Below are positions 58,850 through 64,000 of a DNA stretch of 64,000 bases, in pieces (the first letter of the stretch is position 1; the number at the start of each line of letters is the position of its first letter). The stretch is from Macquaria australasica (lineage: Eukaryota > Chordata > Actinopteri > Centrarchiformes > Percichthyidae). The DNA lies in contig SEMN01000226.1 of NCBI GenBank assembly GCA_005408345.1, positions 744,001-808,000 on the forward strand, in the 5' to 3' direction. The translations under genes were made by a program, and so were the position numbers. The notes beneath the pieces are model-generated. The model had not been told where the DNA came from. It saw only the letters and a program-made list of their open reading frames with translations, and made no database searches.

Positions 58850-59050
58850 GCAGCAGGGTGTAACTAAGAAAACCATCGACCGTAGGGCTCACCCTCTCAC
58901 GAGAGCGAGAATCCCTTCTGCTAACATGTCCTTGAACGAGACACTGAATCCCAGCCACCTCCTGAGGCTCTGTCTGCCACTGACCCTGCACTCTGACCTT
59001 CCTGCAAAGGGGACAAGTGAAAAAAGCAGTAGGGCAGACAAAGAAATAAA
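58850..59050 (-). repeat. possible dispersed repeat segment
   Basis: Minus-strand words such as TTCAAGGACATGTTAGCAG and ATTCAGTGTCTCG recall a widespread fish element. There is no second copy in this window, so the identification is weak. The 107-residue minus frame is not called. Confidence 0.3.
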
Positions 59051-59304
59051 TAATGCTAAAGACACTGCTGATATTCTGAGAGGGGGAGTATACAGTATGT
59101 GGGATGGAAGAGGAGGAGGCGGAGACAGACAGGCACCATACAGCTGACAATAGAGAATGTTTGAAATAGATGCTGCTGATATTTCCTCTTAATCTTAATG
59201 TGCCAACATGTTAGTGGTTGAAAGGCAACGCTACTAAATAAGAGCCAGGGATAGAAAATTAGACACAAAGAGATTCAAGGTATAATTGTCTGTCATTCAG
59301 GTGT

Positions 59305-59530
59305 TTAAATTAAGATAAGATAAGGCTTTGTTGATTTGGACAGAAATAAGTAGCGATAAATAGAGAAAGTAAAAAATAAATAAGGGTTGTATAAAACTAA
59401 AATAATAATAGTAGTAAAGATAGAAACTATAAAAGAGCAATTAAAGTCAAAATTACAAGGCAAAAGTGACAGTGGTGTGATGTGATTAGTAGCAGCAAAG
59501 TCTAGCATATGTAAACAGTGTACACCAGAC
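59305..59530 (-). repeat. possible LINE-type 3' tail, minus orientation
   Basis: The segment opens AATTAAGATAAGATAAGGCT followed by TTGTTGAT. This is the mirror of the TTTATTGATCC-type tails with (GATAA)n ends that I associate with fish LINEs. No coding part is visible. Confidence 0.4.
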
Positions 59531-59544
59531 ATATAGGTTTGTCT

Positions 59545-59728
59545 GTATTAATATAGAAATATTATATAGTGTATAACGTAATAAAACATTATAACATATT
59601 AAGATAATATCATATACTATAGCACAGTATAAGATATAGTATAAGGTAAAATGTAGTAATATAGTATAGCATATAGTATAGTATAATATATAATAGATAT
59701 ATTACAATATTTAATAATATATAAATAA
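59545..59728. repeat. AT-rich low-complexity tract with ATAGTATA units
   Basis: Irregular reiteration of TATAGTATA and AATATA words, almost without G or C. It is probably a degenerate microsatellite. Confidence 0.8.
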
Positions 59729-62700
59729 GTCCAACTGCTTATTTACAAATGGCACCGTGCATGATGCAATCAGCATGCTTTAATTTCTTTTCACGCATTC
59801 AGACATTGTGCATTCCCACAATAAACTTCAATCACGTGAGACTGAACAGTCGGACAGACAGATGTGAGATTTGCTTTTCATAAAATTGAATTGTATATCA
59901 ATTCAGCGCTGGCTGACGGACGGATACAGAGATAGACTCGTTCATGAAAGTCATGAGGCATCTTCTGTGGAACAGTCCAGAGTAAACTGATTTATCTGGG
60001 GAAAGGTGATGGAAAAGAATAGGCATGCCACTCAACAATAGGCCCATCACTTCTTCTGTCTCAGGTTTCCACAGACGGTGCCAAGCCTGGCGGGTGACTA
60101 GGTCAGACACGTGAGACTCAACCATTCACCTGAGCTCACCAACTGTTGCCATGCCGACGGAAGATATGGCCACAAGGCATGACGGGTGTGTGCACAGGCA
60201 GTGCCAACCCCTGGTAACACAGCATAGGCAGTGTCCCTCTTATAGTGTTTCACAGAGCATACGGTAAAAGATACATTACAACTGTAGATACAAATGAATA
60301 CAGTTTAAAGTTATTCATAGACTCCACTATCCCAAAACTAATGGAGTATAATCTATCATCAGTATATACATTATGTGATAGATGCAAATTGGCTGAAGGG
60401 TCATAATTATTTTGGATTTTTTTTTTTTTTAAAGAGATCCAAGCAGATCTGTTCTTGGCAATCTTTGGTTGTTATAAGATGACGAAGAGTTCTTCATATA
60501 GTCATCAACAAGCGAAAATAAATTATACTCTTTGATCATTTAACCCTATAACACAGAAAAGTGCTGATAAGTGAAGTGTCTTTTTATCTATCAATGACTC
60601 TTCATCTGTAAAATACAATACCTAAAGCGCATTTGCTGTCTTTATTGAAGGAATATGTCACCCAAATACAACATGATGGCTCTTTTAGGTGTTTTTAATA
60701 ATTTCTGGACAACAATGAAGTTCTACGGCACGTAGGCATGACCTATATCAAGCTTTGGCAACTCAGACAATACTTGTTAGTGGGATGAAATCATTGCTAG
60801 TTTAGTTTTTCCACAGGATTTGTTGATAATACAAAAGGATAAATAACTAGAATTGCTATTGTATGGAGAACATAAAAATGGACCAGACAGAGGGCCTCCT
60901 GTGCTATGCTGCTAGAATACTAATAGATATAAAATTCTTATTTAAGAGGGGTTTGTAGAAAAACCCCATGTGTAAACTGTAGGACTTTAAAGTAACAATA
61001 AATTATTTTTAAAAAGGCTCTGTATCTTGAAGATAGTGGCAGTTAACATGTTTGTTATGCAGGAGCAGCAACATCTCTGCTGCCTGCCTGACAAGCTGGT
61101 AAAGTGGAGTGGAGCTTATTTCTGCCCTCTCTGGAGGAAGATGTTGTCCTCTCACACTGTTAATGAGTGTATGCCTTCTAATGAGCACAAACCCAAATTA
61201 GCATATACCAATTACTTCATAGCTCAAGTTCCAGACTCTATTCAACAACTAGTATGTCGTGGGAGCAGTTGAAATTATTTAAATGGAAATAAATGCTTGA
61301 ATTCAACTATGCTTGATGTATGCTGTGTTGTTAGAGAAATTAAGCTAACACCATCTTTCTGGTTAATTAGATAGGTATTTGGGGTAATCAACCGTCATCT
61401 TTTTCTATATAAAGACATTAAACCTTATGAGTTTGTTAGTTATTTTCTGGAACATTGGATGACTCAAATGTAAAGGTAATACATGATAATGCAGATCAAA
61501 ATGAGCCTGTATGGCAAAATCTGACACATTTACACGATGGACCTACTGTATGTGCCCATGTTAATTAATGTACATTGTTCCTTCTTAAATAAAAGAAACA
61601 CAATAAACATAATGTCTTGTTGGTTGATCATAAATTGAAGATATCACATGCCGAATGGACTTCTCTTGACTCGAGTCAGTGGGTTTGACTGATCTTGACC
61701 CAGGAGGTAAAGGTTGACTGAGGGCAGATTTTCCCATGGAATGCAAATTGAATTGGCTACCGTTTCCAGCCCAGGGGCAACAGCAATCTGTGCTGCACAG
61801 TCACCATTAGTTCCACACAAGACAGAAAAAAAGAGGCTTTAATGTTCAGGGGCCTACATCAAATGGAGCAATATATCAAAATCTAAAAGTGAACTTGAAA
61901 TTGCTTAACCTCTGAGCAATCTAACACAAGGTCAACGACTAATGAATAAGCTAGAACTGAAGAAGAGTGACATTTTGTGGTGTTGAGAAGATGGCGTAAG
62001 TGGAAGGCTTGCTGCCAGCCATCTGTTCGAAAATCTCTGACCTCTGTAATTTCATGCCATTCCACTTTCCATCCCGACAATGATGAGAGATAAAAGCATG
62101 CAATCTAAAGGGAAGTGCTGACTTGGAAAGCTTTGCAAATGAGACCCCACTTTGATCTACTTACTGTACTTCTTCATTATGAATTGACTGGAGAAGAAAG
62201 GCACTTCTTGCATGAACAAATGAGATTAAAACAAGTCTCAATAGTTGGATGGGTTTAGATTCACTTTAATTAAGTTTTTATTTAAAAGCAAAAAGCACTC
62301 TGTATCGCCTGGCTTTCTACTCTACTAATGTGGACTTGATGTCTGTTTATTTGCCTTTGAGAATACCAGCGGAAAAGAACAATATATTACAGTAAATCAA
62401 CCCATTATTTCCCCAGAAGCTTCCCGTCATCATAATTCAAAGGCTTTTCAGCTGCAAGACAAGGCCACATCCTCAGAGTAATGTATCACTGTACACTGAC
62501 ATGATGCCACTGACATGGTAATTTAGGGATTTGATTGTTTGCATATCCCTCTGAGACACAAATACCTGAGTGCATTTCACCACAGGAGGTACGGGTAGGG
62601 CTATCCTATTATGCGAGGACATTTTGACAAGTAGATACTTGGCTATTACCTTTAGGTTATGTGAGACTCTATGGATCACTAATGAAGACCCTGTCCCTTG

Positions 62701-64000
62701 CAGCCCCATTAGTAGCCAATGTAGCTGTCTAGAGCCTTCAATACTTCCTCACATACATTTTATTTCTTAATAACTATGTGACACATTATTCCCTGCCAAC
62801 ATACTATATGCCCTTAGCTCATTTTATTTAATGGTAATAAGTCTGGAAAAGCTTGTAAGAGCCTGGCTGAGTCTGAGAGACCGTTGGATAGACAGGAAGA
62901 GGAGAATTTAATTATCCTGACTGTTAAAGCCCCCTTCTCTCTCCCTCTCAGACACATCTTTCATCCTGCCTTCATGTGCCAGTTGGGGGAAGAGAGAAAG
63001 AAAGAAAAACCCACAGAGGATTTCTGACTAACTTTGGATCATGTGGCTGCAAGTGTGAAATTGTTGCCATGGTTGACTGGTGCACCTGCGTGGATTCAAG
63101 TTTCTCAAGTGTCTGAAATGATGCCAAATAAAAGTCTGTCAGAAGAGGAGGCAGAAATAAGACAAATGAGTTATTAAACTATGAAAAATAATTGCAGGTG
63201 TTGATTAGACCTTGTTATTTACAAAGCTCTATTCCCCCTAAGACTTTCATTCAGTCCTTTTCAAAAGTACTTAAAGCACTTTTACTACTGTCAATCCTGA
63301 GGGTTTTAAGCTACTCAATTACATTAGGCCAGTTGTCCTGCAACCACTGGCATGCTAGTGCTCTACCAGTCATCCAGAAGGAGTTTATGTAAACACCACT
63401 TTGATCCCTTTCAATGACGTCAACCACACAGACCCCCAGTCAGAATAAATGAGCCTCAGAGTTTGCAAGGAGGAGGGCAATTTAACAGTAGCGATCTGTG
63501 ATGCTATAAGGAGTTTGTGTCAAAGATGGTGTTTGTTGTCAGTAAAGCTCACATGCTGTGGGGGCAGTGAGAGTTCAAAGTTAGCACACCAACTGCCACC
63601 TGTTGAGGGGAAACACGCCACCCACTCACACACCTGTGCTTCTATTTAAAACGCAAATAGGAAGTATAAAGGCAAGACGTAATGCAGCTTTTACATTTTA
63701 TTACTGTAAAAAGTCAATGTGAGTAAAGAGGTGTCAAGGATGATATAAAAAACATTTGGAACATTTTTAACACATATTCAAGATGGAAATATTATCCATA
63801 TGAACTTTTTATTGATCTGCACTGATAACTTCCCCCCCCCATGTAAAAACTTGATTCATTGACAATCTAAAAATCAAAAATGTATAAAAATTAAAATCCT
63901 GATACCAAAAATATGGTACCACTGTTTGGAATGTTGTATAATGTATAATGAACAGCATTTCTGGCATGGTACAATTCCAGTCCTATCAAATGATATAAAA
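59729..64000. other. intergenic, no gene seen
   Basis: No coding exon, RNA gene or named repeat could be supported on either strand. A T-tract lies at 60417-60430 and a C-tract at 63831-63839. The stretch 62880-63130 is repeat-free and GC-balanced, and might be regulatory. Open frames are all under 85 residues and without motifs. Confidence 0.55.

Noticed and set aside
1..64000. CRISPR arrays, bacterial operons, defence systems, phage or plasmid genes
   Set aside because: None seen. Spliced vertebrate exons, fish repeats and long non-coding spans show eukaryotic nuclear DNA; the repeats seen are not evenly spaced direct repeats with unique spacers.
1..64000. tRNA, rRNA or known microRNA genes
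   Set aside because: No convincing cloverleaf or known mature miRNA sequence was recognised by eye. The tRNA-like boxes at 39503-39557 belong to a SINE-like element. A covariance-model scan would be decisive.

Overview
This window is vertebrate nuclear DNA, almost certainly from a ray-finned fish and probably a percomorph teleost. It is AT-rich with long non-coding stretches and contains GT-AG spliced exons on the minus strand. It also carries many teleost-type repeats: fold-back MITEs, a tRNA-derived SINE-like insertion, LINE tails, a solo LTR and dinucleotide microsatellites. There is no prokaryotic gene organisation. Nearly all long open frames are chance frames or frames inside repeats.

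Two protein-coding genes can be supported, both on the minus strand and arranged head to tail. (1) The 5' part of a tetraspanin, best matched to cd82 (KAI1), occupies the left edge. Its start-codon exon is at 2232-2304 and the next exon at 962-1034, and the rest lies off the left edge. A probable non-coding first exon and promoter lie at about 7.07-7.2 kb. (2) A complete coding region of tp53i11 (p53-inducible protein 11) is split over six coding exons between 20471 and 11609. The join is 570 nt, giving 189 residues plus a stop, with all six exons in phase and canonical splice sites. This length equals the human protein's length as I recall it. A 3' UTR of roughly 2.3 kb probably ends near 9255. 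A candidate non-coding first exon with a CCAAT-box promoter lies at about 43.98-44.18 kb, which would give a 5' intron of about 23.5 kb.

Layout: 1-7.2 kb cd82 5' end and introns; 7.2-9.25 kb short intergenic gap; 9.25-20.5 kb tp53i11 3' UTR and coding exons; 20.5-44 kb large tp53i11 5' intron rich in MITEs, with possible regulatory elements (RFX X-box plus two CCAAT boxes at 23.4 kb; CpG-richer segment at 30.15-30.4 kb); 44.2-45.75 kb nested repeat cluster; 45.75-64 kb gene desert with scattered repeats, including a 477-bp solo LTR with a 5-bp target-site duplication. No coding exon could be supported to the right of 20471.

I found no previously undescribed multi-gene system. The most useful novel observations are the very short cd82-tp53i11 head-to-tail spacing, several structurally intact mobile-element insertions with target-site duplications, a perfect 15-bp-stem palindrome at 34.6 kb, a possible dilysine-type retrieval tail on the tp53i11 product, and regulatory motif clusters.
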